Source: an uncultured Clostridia bacterium (GTDB taxonomy: Bacteria > Bacillota > Clostridia > Oscillospirales > Oscillospiraceae). From it: a stretch of DNA of 41,754 nucleotides. Each line of letters begins with the position of its first letter. The first letter of the stretch is position 1. The DNA is taken from the NCBI GenBank assembly GCA_945875335.1, contig CAMCKD010000007.1, forward strand, positions 1 through 41,754, read 5' to 3'. This document shows, in pieces, positions 16,087-23,612 of the stretch. The position numbers and the translations under genes were made by a program. The notes under the pieces were generated by a model. That model saw only the letters and a list, made by a program, of their open reading frames with translations, did not search any database and had not been told where the DNA came from.

Positions 16087-16420
16087 CGACAACCAGCCCC
16101 CAATCTGTGACGCCTCTGCGCTGCCAGTAAGATTGGCTCAAATCCAGCAGCCTCATGGTCATGGGTTTCCCCAATACATTCTGAAATACGCATTCCCGAA
16201 CCCTGATTTCCCCGTTGGACATAATGGCAACAACATCTGTCATGTATTCCTTTACGTCTTCGCCATCAAGAGGAACATTACATTGGATTTCAACCACAGC
16301 AGGGTCTTTGTCCAGCATTTCGACATACGCTGCTTGGATAGCATCATAGGTCTTGCAATGCAGCCTGCACTTGTTAATCAGTCTCTTTTCACACCGGCCT
16401 TTGTAGTTTTTCTTTCTCAT
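16070..16420 (-). CDS. tnsA: TnsA-like endonuclease subunit, apparently degenerate
   Basis: The protein has 116 residues. The ATG at 16420 follows AGGAGG with six bases. Position before tnsB and the pattern fit TnsA: a helix, then LDKDPAVVEIQCNVPLD, then EYMTDVVAIMSNGEIRVRE, then RLLDLSQSYWQRRGVTDWGLV (like the TnsA segment with ERRYWQQK). In standard TnsA the catalytic set is Glu, Asp and a Lys of E-V-K. Here Asp62 is kept, the Glu site looks like Gln30, and the EVK site reads RECV (75-78). The protein is also short, with no C-terminal TnsC-binding domain. It may be a structural partner only. The assignment is moderately sure, and the loss of activity is inferred. Confidence 0.65.
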   Translation of the reverse strand: MRKKNYKGRCEKRLINKCRLHCKTYDAIQAAYVEMLDKDPAVVEIQCNVPLDGEDVKEYMTDVVAIMSNGEIRVRECVFQNVLGKPMTMRLLDLSQSYWQRRGVTDWGLVVDAAEE

Positions 16421-16473
16421 AACCAACCTCCTAAAAGATGTATTTTTGAACGCCATCCCTCTGAGAAAACCAA

Positions 16474-16650
16474 TTTTGGGGATTTTCCCAAAAATGGGAG
16501 TGTTTTTGGGGATTTTCCCAAATTTGACCTCGTTTTTGGGAAATAACAAAATCGTTACCTTTATTCCTGCAAATAAGTTTGGAATAATCAGTATAAATGT
16601 AAAATCTCCAAACTTTTTGCAGCATTTCATTTTCCCAAAAACGGGTTTTT
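16474..16650. repeat. Transposon-end repeats (TnsB-site-like)
   Basis: TTTTGGGGATTTTCCCAAA occurs at 16474-16492 and again at 16504-16522. A shorter CGTTTTTGGGAAAT lies at 16531-16544 and an opposite-facing TTTTCCCAAAAACGGG at 16630-16645. Tandem and inverted short repeats of this sort next to tnsA are expected where TnsB binds the element end. The exact terminal bases are not clear. TGTCA at 16663-16667 abuts the right direct repeat. Confidence 0.5.
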
Positions 16651-17020
16651 AAAAAACCTATATGTCACAGGGCAAACCCAAATATCTTCATTTTTCTCAA
16701 AAAGGGCAAATTCACATATCCTCCATTTCCTTTCCCATTTTCCCCCATTAAGTTCCATTTTCTTCCCATTCAGTTCCTGCCCCTTTTCTTTCCCATTCTT
16801 TCCCATTCCTTTCTCATGCGTTTCTCGTCTTTCAGGAACTTTTCAACGAGATATGATGAGAAATCCCATGCCTTCCCCATTCTTTCCATGGAGTATCACT
16901 GGATATTTCTTTTAATAGTAAAAGTATTACTTTTGATATACGAAGAAATACTTCTGAAATAATATGGAATGAATGATATTGATTGAAATATGCTGATAGA
17001 AAGTAGGAATTCAAAGGATA

Positions 17021-17187
17021 TTCCTGTCATTTCTCGAAGAGGGAAAACAGGAAATTCAGATGGTTTCTCGTCATTTCCCGAAGGGAGAAAACGAGAGATT
17101 CATAGGATTTTCTCGTCATTTCTCGAAGAGGAGAATACGAGGAATCCAAACTTTTCCCATCCATTCACGAAGTGGGATAAATGGGGA
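17021..17187 (-). ncRNA. Array of four CUUCG hairpins in copy B
   Basis: CGAAG tips on plus lie at 17035, 17079, 17124 and 17168, with the same 44-45 base period as copy A. In hairpin 2 copy B has A where copy A has T, which adds a pair to the outer stem (TCTCGT/ACGAGA). In hairpin 4 copy B loses one pair. The arrangement is otherwise identical. Confidence 0.55.
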
Positions 17188-17238
17188 ATATTTGGAGATT
17201 CAAGTGAATTTCTTGGCGTTTCTGCGGGCTTTCTTGGG

Positions 17239-17275
17239 TAAAAAAAGAAGGCCCTGCATTGCTGCAAAGCCTTCT
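17239..17275 (-). terminator. guaA/pur operon terminator within copy B
   Basis: AGAAGGC (17246-17252) pairs with GCCTTCT (17269-17275), with TGCA/TGCA inside. On minus a run of T follows. It lies about 95 bases after the guaA stop and would end the purine operon transcript. Confidence 0.8.
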
Positions 17276-17369
17276 ATTTTCTTAGGTTTTTCCCGGTTTT
17301 CTCTTAGGGGGGTGGATGCGTGATTTTGCCCCGGAGAGGATGTGGGAGATTGCCTCGTTACAACAGCCA

Positions 17370-18908
17370 TCATTCCCATTCCACCGTTGCCGGGGGCTTG
17401 GAGGTGATGTCGTAGACCACCCGGTTGATGTGGCGGACTTCGTTGGTGATGCGGTTTGATACCTTGGCCAGCAGGTCGTAGGGGATGCGGGCCCAGTCGG
17501 CGGTCATGAAATCGTCGGTGGTGACGGCCCGGATGGCCAGCAGATGGTCGTAGGTGCGGTGGTCGCCCATGACGCCCACGGTGCTTACCCCGGGCAGGAC
17601 GCAGAAGAACTGAGCCATGTTCTTTTCATAGCCGTTTTTCGCCATCTCGTCCCGGAGCACCCAGTCGGCCTCCTGGAGGATTTTCACCTTTTCGGCGGTG
17701 ATTTCGCCGATGATCCGCACCCCCAGGCCGGGGCCGGGGAAGGGCTGCCGCCAAACCAGCTCCTTGGGGATGCCCAGCTCCTCACCCACCCGGCGAACCT
17801 CGTCCTTGAAGAGATCTTTCAGGGGCTCAATGGTGCCCAAAAACTGCACATCCTCCGGCTGGGCCACCATGTTGTGGTGGGTTTTGATTTTATCGGCCTC
17901 GCCCTTGCCGGATTCAATGCGGTCAGGGTAGATGGTGCCCTGGGCGAAGAAGCTGTCGGCGCTTCCCTGGCAGCGAATTTCGTCCCAGAAGGCCTTATAG
18001 AACTCGGTGCCGATGATCTTCCGCTTTTCCTCCGGGTCGGTGACGCCCTTGAGGCAGCGCAGGAAATGCTCCTGGCAGTTCAGACGGACAAATTTCATAT
18101 CGAAGAGCCGGGTGAAGGTCTCCTCCACGAAGTCCCCCTCGTCCTTGCGCATCAGGCCCTGATCCACAAACACGCAGGTCAGCTGATCTCCCACGGCCCG
18201 GGAGATGAGACCCGCCGCCACGGAGGAATCCACGCCGCCGGACAGGCCAAGGATGACCTTCTTGTCCCCGATCTGCTGCCGGAGGGAGACCACGGTATCC
18301 TCGATGAAGGAGTCCATCCGCCAGGTGCCCTCGCAATGGCATACATTGTACAGGAAATTCCGCAGGATTTGCTTGCCGTATTCACTGTGGGTGACCTCGG
18401 GGTGAAACTGGACGGCATAGAGCTTCTTTTCGGCGTTTTCCATGGCCGCCACCGGGCAGACCTCGGTGTGGGCTGTGACCCGGAAGCCCTGGGGAACCGC
18501 CGCAATTCGATCCGTATGGCTCATCCAGACCACGCTCTCGGCGGGGACACCCTCCAGCAGGCAGGAGTCGGACACATCCAGCAGGAGGCTGATTTTGCCG
18601 TACTCGCTGGTTTCCGCAGTGATGACACTGCCGCCGCCCATCCAGGCGGTGAGCTGGGCGCCGTAGCAGATGCCGAGGATGGGGATGCCCAGCTCCAGCA
18701 CCTTGGGGTCATAGTGGGGCGACGACATGTCATAGACGCTGTTGGGGCCGCCGGTGAAGATGATGCCGCAGTAACCGGCAGCAGCGATTTCCTCCGGGGT
18801 GATGCCGTTATAGGGCTTGATTTCGGCGTAGACATTCAGGTCACGAACCCGGCGGGCAATCAGCTGGTTGTACTGGCCGCCGAAGTCCAAAACGAGGATT
18901 TTTTCCAT
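17370..18908 (-). CDS. guaA: GMP synthase (glutamine-hydrolysing)
   Basis: GuaA makes GMP from XMP, ATP and glutamine in the cytoplasm. The protein has 512 residues from the ATG at 18908 (AAGGAAGG upstream), the normal length. The class I glutamine amidotransferase domain has GICYGAQ with the nucleophile Cys81, and FHPEV with His169 and Glu171. The ATP-pyrophosphatase domain has LSGGVDSS near 222-229, and the C-terminus is the dimerisation domain (ending PPATVEWE). It is the last gene of purC-purA-purB-guaA. Its 3' flank is a common insertion point for genomic islands, and here the island begins right behind it. Confidence 0.98.
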   Translation of the reverse strand: MEKILVLDFGGQYNQLIARRVRDLNVYAEIKPYNGITPEEIAAAGYCGIIFTGGPNSVYDMSSPHYDPKVLELGIPILGICYGAQLTAWMGGGSVITAETSEYGKISLLLDVSDSCLLEGVPAESVVWMSHTDRIAAVPQGFRVTAHTEVCPVAAMENAEKKLYAVQFHPEVTHSEYGKQILRNFLYNVCHCEGTWRMDSFIEDTVVSLRQQIGDKKVILGLSGGVDSSVAAGLISRAVGDQLTCVFVDQGLMRKDEGDFVEETFTRLFDMKFVRLNCQEHFLRCLKGVTDPEEKRKIIGTEFYKAFWDEIRCQGSADSFFAQGTIYPDRIESGKGEADKIKTHHNMVAQPEDVQFLGTIEPLKDLFKDEVRRVGEELGIPKELVWRQPFPGPGLGVRIIGEITAEKVKILQEADWVLRDEMAKNGYEKNMAQFFCVLPGVSTVGVMGDHRTYDHLLAIRAVTTDDFMTADWARIPYDLLAKVSNRITNEVRHINRVVYDITSKPPATVEWE

Positions 18909-18971
18909 TAAATTTCCTTCCTTCTCTCGGGATACAAGAACAGGGAATGCATGCAGCATTCCCTATCCATT

Positions 18972-20387
18972 TTACAGATTGATTTCCGCGATTTCGGAGC
19001 CCACGCCTTCCAGGGCGGGCTTCACCTCAGCAAGAAATGCTTCCACCTGCTCCGGGCAGCGGCCGATATAGTCGCTGGGGTTCAGCAGGGTCTGCATCTC
19101 TTCCAGGGTCATGCCGAATTCCGGGGCCTGGGCCAGCCGTTCCAGCAGGTCGCAGTCCTCGCCGTTCTTCATCTTGGCGGTGGCTTCCATGGAGCACTTG
19201 CGGATGATCTCGTGAAGCTCCTGCCGGTTGCCGCCCCGCTTCACGGCCTCCATCATCAGATTCTCGGTGGTCATGAAGGGCAGATACTCCCGGACGGTGC
19301 GCTCCACGATCTTCTCGTTGACATGGAGGCCGTCGGTGACGTTCTGGGCCAGCCGCAGCACGGCGTCGGCGCAGAGGAAGCCCTCGGGCAGGGAGATGCG
19401 GCGGTTGGCGGAGTCGTCCAGGGTGCGCTCCAGCCACTGGGTGGAGGCGGTCATGGGGGCGTTCAGGGCGTCGGCCATGAGATACCGGGACAGGGAGCAG
19501 ATGCGTTCGCAGCGCATGGGGTTGCGCTTATAGGCCATGGCGGAGGAACCGATCTGGTTCTTCTCAAAGGGCTCTTCCACCTGGCGGTCATGCTGCAAAA
19601 GGCGGATGTCGTTGGCCATGCGGTAGCAGCTCTGGCCGATGGAGGACAGCACGTTCAGAATCCGGCTGTCCAGCTTCCGGGGATAGGTCTGGCCGCAGAC
19701 GGAGAAGCACTTGGCAAAGCCGAAATCCCGGCTGATCATCCGGTTCATCTCGTCGATCTTGGCGGTGTCCCCATTGAACAAATCCATGAAGCTGGCCTCG
19801 GTGCCGGTGGTGCCCCGGCAGCCCAGGAACTTCATGCTGTCAATCACAAAGTCCAGCTCTTCCAGGTCGCTCATCAAATCCTGCATCCACAATGTTGCCC
19901 GCTTGCCCACGGTGACCAGCTGGGCAGGCTGATAGTGGGTGTAGCCCAGGGTGGGCATGGCCTTGTATTTCTCGGCAAACTGGGAGAGATTCTTAACCAC
20001 TTTTAAGAGCTCGCCCCGCAGGTATCGGAGGCCGTCCCGGTAGAGCACCACATCGGCGTTGTCGGTGACGTAGCAGCTGGTGGCGCCCAGGTGGATGATG
20101 CCTGCGGCCTTGGGAGCCACCAGGCCATAGGCATAGACATGAGCCATCACATCGTGGCGCACTTCCTTTTCCCGAGCGGCGGCGGCTTCAAAATCGATTT
20201 CGGTCAGGTGGGCTTCCAGCTCCTCCACCTGCTCCTGGGTCACAGGCAGACCCAGGGCATGCTCCGCCTTGGCAAGAGATACCCAGAGCTTCCGCCAGGT
20301 GACGATTCTCTTCTCGGCGGAGAACAGGTTCAGCATATACTTGGAAGCGTAGCGGGAGGACAGGGGGGATTCATAACGGTCAGTCAT
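18972..20387 (-). CDS. purB: Adenylosuccinate lyase
   Basis: The protein has 471 residues. It cleaves SAICAR to AICAR and adenylosuccinate to AMP, so it serves both the main pathway and the AMP branch. The fumarase/aspartase-superfamily signature is present as SSAMAYKRNPMRCE, with the catalytic Ser in its flexible loop. The early HLGATSCYVTDNAD stretch holds the other active-site residues. It lies 16 bases after purA and 63 bases before guaA, all on minus. The start has a weak GGAGAG site (AGGAGAGCCCT). Nothing unusual is seen. Confidence 0.97.
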   Translation of the reverse strand: MTDRYESPLSSRYASKYMLNLFSAEKRIVTWRKLWVSLAKAEHALGLPVTQEQVEELEAHLTEIDFEAAAAREKEVRHDVMAHVYAYGLVAPKAAGIIHLGATSCYVTDNADVVLYRDGLRYLRGELLKVVKNLSQFAEKYKAMPTLGYTHYQPAQLVTVGKRATLWMQDLMSDLEELDFVIDSMKFLGCRGTTGTEASFMDLFNGDTAKIDEMNRMISRDFGFAKCFSVCGQTYPRKLDSRILNVLSSIGQSCYRMANDIRLLQHDRQVEEPFEKNQIGSSAMAYKRNPMRCERICSLSRYLMADALNAPMTASTQWLERTLDDSANRRISLPEGFLCADAVLRLAQNVTDGLHVNEKIVERTVREYLPFMTTENLMMEAVKRGGNRQELHEIIRKCSMEATAKMKNGEDCDLLERLAQAPEFGMTLEEMQTLLNPSDYIGRCPEQVEAFLAEVKPALEGVGSEIAEINL

Positions 20388-20403
20388 AGGGCTCTCCTAT
20401 CTA

Positions 20404-21690
20404 TTATCTCAAAATGATGCTGTCCCGCTCGGGGCCCACGGAAACATAGCCAATGTGGCAGCCGATTTTCTCTTCGATATACTCCACATACCGCTTGGCG
20501 GCTTCGGGCAGATCCTCCCAATTGCGGATGCCGGAAATGTCGCACTGCCAGCCCTCCAGATATTCGATGACGGGCTTGGCGTCGTTCAGCAGGCAGGGGA
20601 AGGGGAATTCATCGGTCTTCTCGCCGTTCACTTCGTACTGGACGCACACGGGAATCCTCTCCATATAGCCCATCACGTCCATCTTGGTCAGGGCGATGTT
20701 GGTGGCGCCCTGGCATCTCACGCCGTAGCGGGTGGCCACAATGTCGATGGGGCCCACCCGGCGGGGACGGCCGGTTTTCGCACCGTACTCAAAGCCCGCT
20801 TCCCGGAGCTTGTCCGCTTCCTCGCCGAACAGCTCGCAGGTGAAGGGCCCCTCACCCACGCAGCTGGAATAGGCCTTGACCACGCCCACCACTTCGTCGA
20901 TCTTCACATTGGGCATGCCGGAGCCCACGGGGGCATAGGCGGCAATGGGGTTGGAGGAGGTGGTGTAGGGGTGGATGCCGTAGTCCAAATCCCGGAGGGC
21001 ACCCAGCTGGGCCTCAAACAGAATCTTCTTGCCCTGGGCCTGGGCATCCCGGAGGAACACGCCGGTGTCGCAGATGTAGGGCTTGATCTTTTCGCAGTAG
21101 TCATTGAGCCATTTTTCCAAATCCGCCATGGTCACCGGCTCTGCGCCATAGACCCGGGTCAGGGTCAGGTTCTTCCATTCCAGCAGGTCCTGGAGATGGG
21201 CCTTCAGGTGCTCGGGGTACAGCAGCTCTCCGGCCAGCACGGTCTTCTTGGAGAATTTATCGGCATAGAAGGGGGCGATGCCCTGCTTGGTGGAGCCGAA
21301 TTTCTTGTCCGCCAGCCGGGCTTCCTCCAAGCCGTCCAAATCCCGGTGCCAGGGCATCAGCAGGGAGGCCCGGTCGCTGATTTTCAGGTTATCGGGGGTC
21401 AGTGCCACGCCCTGCGCCTGAACCTCCTGCATTTCCTTCCACAGGTTCTCCGGGTCCAGCGCCACGCCATTGCCCAGGATGTTCACCACGCCCTGGCGGA
21501 AGATGCCGGAGGGCAGCAGATGCAGGGCAAATTTGCCGAACTCATTGATGACGGTATGGCCGGCGTTGCCGCCGCCCTGGTAGCGAACCACCACATCATA
21601 GTCCTGGGTCAGCAGGTCCACCATGCGGCCCTTGCCTTCATCACCCCAGTTGATGCCAACAATTGCACAATTTCCCATTTTCTTCACCAT
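20404..21690 (-). CDS. purA: Adenylosuccinate synthetase
   Basis: The protein has 428 residues. It uses GTP and aspartate to convert IMP to adenylosuccinate. The N-terminal GINWGDEGKG loop and the RYQGGGNAGHT stretch that binds IMP are both present, as is TGRPRRVGPID toward the middle. The ATG at 21690 shares one base with the purC stop (TGATG), indicating translational coupling. An in-frame ATG four codons later (MGNCAIV) is an alternative. The usual length and an intact frame support function. Confidence 0.97.
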   Translation of the reverse strand: MVKKMGNCAIVGINWGDEGKGRMVDLLTQDYDVVVRYQGGGNAGHTVINEFGKFALHLLPSGIFRQGVVNILGNGVALDPENLWKEMQEVQAQGVALTPDNLKISDRASLLMPWHRDLDGLEEARLADKKFGSTKQGIAPFYADKFSKKTVLAGELLYPEHLKAHLQDLLEWKNLTLTRVYGAEPVTMADLEKWLNDYCEKIKPYICDTGVFLRDAQAQGKKILFEAQLGALRDLDYGIHPYTTSSNPIAAYAPVGSGMPNVKIDEVVGVVKAYSSCVGEGPFTCELFGEEADKLREAGFEYGAKTGRPRRVGPIDIVATRYGVRCQGATNIALTKMDVMGYMERIPVCVQYEVNGEKTDEFPFPCLLNDAKPVIEYLEGWQCDISGIRNWEDLPEAAKRYVEYIEEKIGCHIGYVSVGPERDSIILR

Positions 21691-22406
21691 CAGCCCAGAG
21701 TGGCTTCCATACGCTTCATGATTTCAGCGTAGGCTTCCTCCACGCCGCCCATATCCCGGCGGAAACGGTCCTTATCCAGCTTCTCGTGGGTCTTCACGTC
21801 CCAAAGGCGGCTGGTGTCGGGGCTGATCTCGTCAGCCAGCACGATGGTGCCGTCGCTGAGGCGGCCAAACTCCAGCTTGAAGTCCACCAGGGTCACACCG
21901 GCGGAGAGCCAGAAGGCCTTCAGCACCTCGTTGACCTTGAAGGCATACTTCTCGATGGTGTCGATCTCTTCGGCGGTGGCCAGCTTCAGAGCCAGGGCAT
22001 GGTAACGGTTCAGCAGGGGGTCGCCCAGCTCGTCGTTCTTATAGGAGAATTCGATGGTGGGCTGATCGAAGACGATGCCCTCCTCCACGCCGTAATGCTT
22101 GGCGAAGGAACCGGCGGAGATGTTGCGGATGATGACCTCCAGGGGCACGATGGAAACCTTCTTGACGATGGTCTCCCGCTCGTTGATCTCCTGCACATAG
22201 TGGGTGGGAACGCCCTGCTTTTCCAGGTAGGCCATCAGGCGGTTGGACATCTGATTGTTGATGACGCCCTTGCCCTGGATGGTGCCCTTTTTCAGGCCGT
22301 TGAAGGCGGTGGCATCGTCCTTGTACTCCACAATCAGTTTCTCGGGATCGTCGGTGGCGAAGACCTTCTTGGCCTTGCCCTCATACAGCTGCTGCAGCTT
22401 CTCCAT
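21690..22406 (-). CDS. purC: SAICAR synthase
   Basis: The protein has 238 residues. It joins aspartate to CAIR with ATP in purine synthesis. Signatures are [10 protein letters not shown] at the start (nucleotide-binding strand), LVDFKLEFG and [12 protein letters not shown]. The ATG at 22406 has AGGAGG upstream. It leads the operon, which pairs one mid-pathway enzyme with both enzymes of the AMP branch and the final enzyme of the GMP branch. The promoter is at 22525-22553. Confidence 0.97.
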   Translation of the reverse strand: MEKLQQLYEGKAKKVFATDDPEKLIVEYKDDATAFNGLKKGTIQGKGVINNQMSNRLMAYLEKQGVPTHYVQEINERETIVKKVSIVPLEVIIRNISAGSFAKHYGVEEGIVFDQPTIEFSYKNDELGDPLLNRYHALALKLATAEEIDTIEKYAFKVNEVLKAFWLSAGVTLVDFKLEFGRLSDGTIVLADEISPDTSRLWDVKTHEKLDKDRFRRDMGGVEEAYAEIMKRMEATLG

Positions 22407-22524
22407 GATATGATAATCCTCCTGTTTATTTCCGCCACCGATGTCGATGGCTTTGTTTTTTCCTGTTTTTCAGCGGGGAAAGTCCCGGTGGAACAGATAA
22501 TTCTACACATTTCCCCAATTTGGA

Positions 22525-22553
22525 ATTTTACAACAACGGCTGTTGTTTGTCAA
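22525..22553 (-). promoter_or_regulatory. Purine operon promoter with palindromic spacer
   Basis: On minus, TTGACA (22553-22548) and TAAAAT (22530-22525) have exactly 17 bases between them. The spacer contains AACAAC-AGCC-GTTGTT, a palindrome that a repressor could bind between the two boxes. The leader before purC is about 110 bases. It has a weak hairpin but no purine riboswitch pattern that I recognise. Confidence 0.7.
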
Positions 22554-22595
22554 CGATGAACCGCCTAATTCTATCATTGGTACAAAAAGCCCGGG

Positions 22596-23360
22596 TCAAT
22601 GCCGCAAAAACCCGATGTATTCGTCAAACAGATTAAAGAGCATATCCCCCGCGCACACGGGCAGGGCGCCGTCGGTTCCGGGCAGGGGCACATAGGTATA
22701 CAGGTCTCTTGCCCGGGTGAGCACCAGGGCGGGAATCACATCGTAGTCTGGGCCGAAGAGCACCTCCAGATATTCCACATATTTCGCGGCCTGGAGCACC
22801 TCCTGCTGCTGGATTTCCTCCTTCATTTTGAATTCCAGGGCGAACACCTTGTTTTCGGTGATCACCAGCACGTCCGTATAGATTCGGATATATCTTGCCC
22901 GCTTGATGCGCAGCTCAAACCCGATCTCCCAATCCGGGGCGTACACCCCCTGCAAATCCCCGAAAAGATTGACCATCACCTCCCGGCAGTCCCGGAAGGA
23001 GTGCAGCAGGCCCCGGGTGTCGTTCAGGTTCCGGCCGTTGCTCCGGCAGCCCGCCACCATGGCCTCCATCCACTGCTGCTCCGTAAGGGTCAGAAAATCC
23101 GAAACCGCTGCGTAATAGCCGCAGAAATTGCCCAACCCCCGATGGGGTCGGGACTGGCGGATCAGGCCGTGCCAGCAGTAGTTTTCGTCCCGGTAGCACA
23201 GCTCCTTTAGGAAGGGAGCGCAGTACAGATACCGATTGATCTGGTGCTTGTCCGCCGGAACCAGCTTTTCCAGCTCCCGGGCCTTCACCCCGTCCCGGCG
23301 GCAGATCTCATGATACAGTGCCCGCTCCACCATGTCCGTCCTGTGAAGATGATTGTCCAT
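22596..23360 (-). CDS. PD-(D/E)XK-nuclease-like protein with N-terminal winged-helix-like region
   Basis: The protein has 254 residues from the ATG at 23360 with AAAGGTGG upstream. Residues about 10-70 are helical and basic and look like a DNA-binding or winged-helix part (ALYHEICRRDGVKARELEKL...NRYLY). In the C-terminal half, IRIYTDVLVI, then KVFALEFKMKEE, then QQQEVLQAAKYVEYL fit the D...E-x-K...Q pattern of the PD-(D/E)XK superfamily (Asp, Glu-Phe-Lys, then a Gln-rich helix). The role could be restriction-type nuclease or a nuclease-derived binding protein. It does not lie in a defence locus. It is transcribed in the same direction as the pur operon but ends before its promoter. Confidence 0.55.
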   Translation of the reverse strand: MDNHLHRTDMVERALYHEICRRDGVKARELEKLVPADKHQINRYLYCAPFLKELCYRDENYCWHGLIRQSRPHRGLGNFCGYYAAVSDFLTLTEQQWMEAMVAGCRSNGRNLNDTRGLLHSFRDCREVMVNLFGDLQGVYAPDWEIGFELRIKRARYIRIYTDVLVITENKVFALEFKMKEEIQQQEVLQAAKYVEYLEVLFGPDYDVIPALVLTRARDLYTYVPLPGTDGALPVCAGDMLFNLFDEYIGFLRH

Positions 23361-23612
23361 CGTCTCACCACCTTTGGATTATCATACCACATTTTTTGTG
23401 ATTGAACGCTAATTTCTTCCAGCTTCACAAAAAAATTTGAATGATATTACAAAATTCGGCAAGAAATAGCTGGCTTTTTTCGTGCAAATCTGTTATAGTT
23501 ATCCTGTCTGATCGTGTCCCATAATTGCGGGCTGTGATTTGGTAATTTTGGATTCTCTTTCCCCCCGCCCTCCAGGGGCGGAATTTCTGAACATGACGCA
23601 TGAGGTAATGCC

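Larger units (their letters stand above)
13403..16670 (-). mobile_element. Tn7-like transposition block (tnsA-tnsB-tnsC), left end missing
   Basis: Three overlapping minus-strand genes in the order tnsA, tnsB, tnsC, with repeat motifs that may be the transposon end beyond tnsA (16474-16650). At the tnsC side the block stops in a YodL fragment instead of a transposon end. No TniQ/TnsD/TnsE gene is seen in the window. It lies directly before the right 0.7 kb repeat, which in turn lies behind guaA. Confidence 0.75.
16668..17362 (-). repeat. Right 0.7 kb direct repeat (copy B)
   Basis: About 695 bases, same direction and same order of parts as 3235-3940. It ends eight bases before the guaA stop codon. 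Read on minus, it forms the guaA 3' region: tail, terminator, four CUUCG hairpins, AT-rich part and T/A-rich tandem part. The island between the two copies is about 12.7 kb. Confidence 0.9.

Noticed and set aside
17544-18911. Long plus-strand frame opposite guaA
   Set aside because: It is a GC-rich mirror of guaA, without a ribosome binding site or known domain. The guaA motifs are complete on minus.
22407-22520. Purine or PRPP riboswitch before purC
   Set aside because: The ~110-base leader holds only a weak stem (CTGTT/AACAG). I find no aptamer core of the purine or ykkC type.
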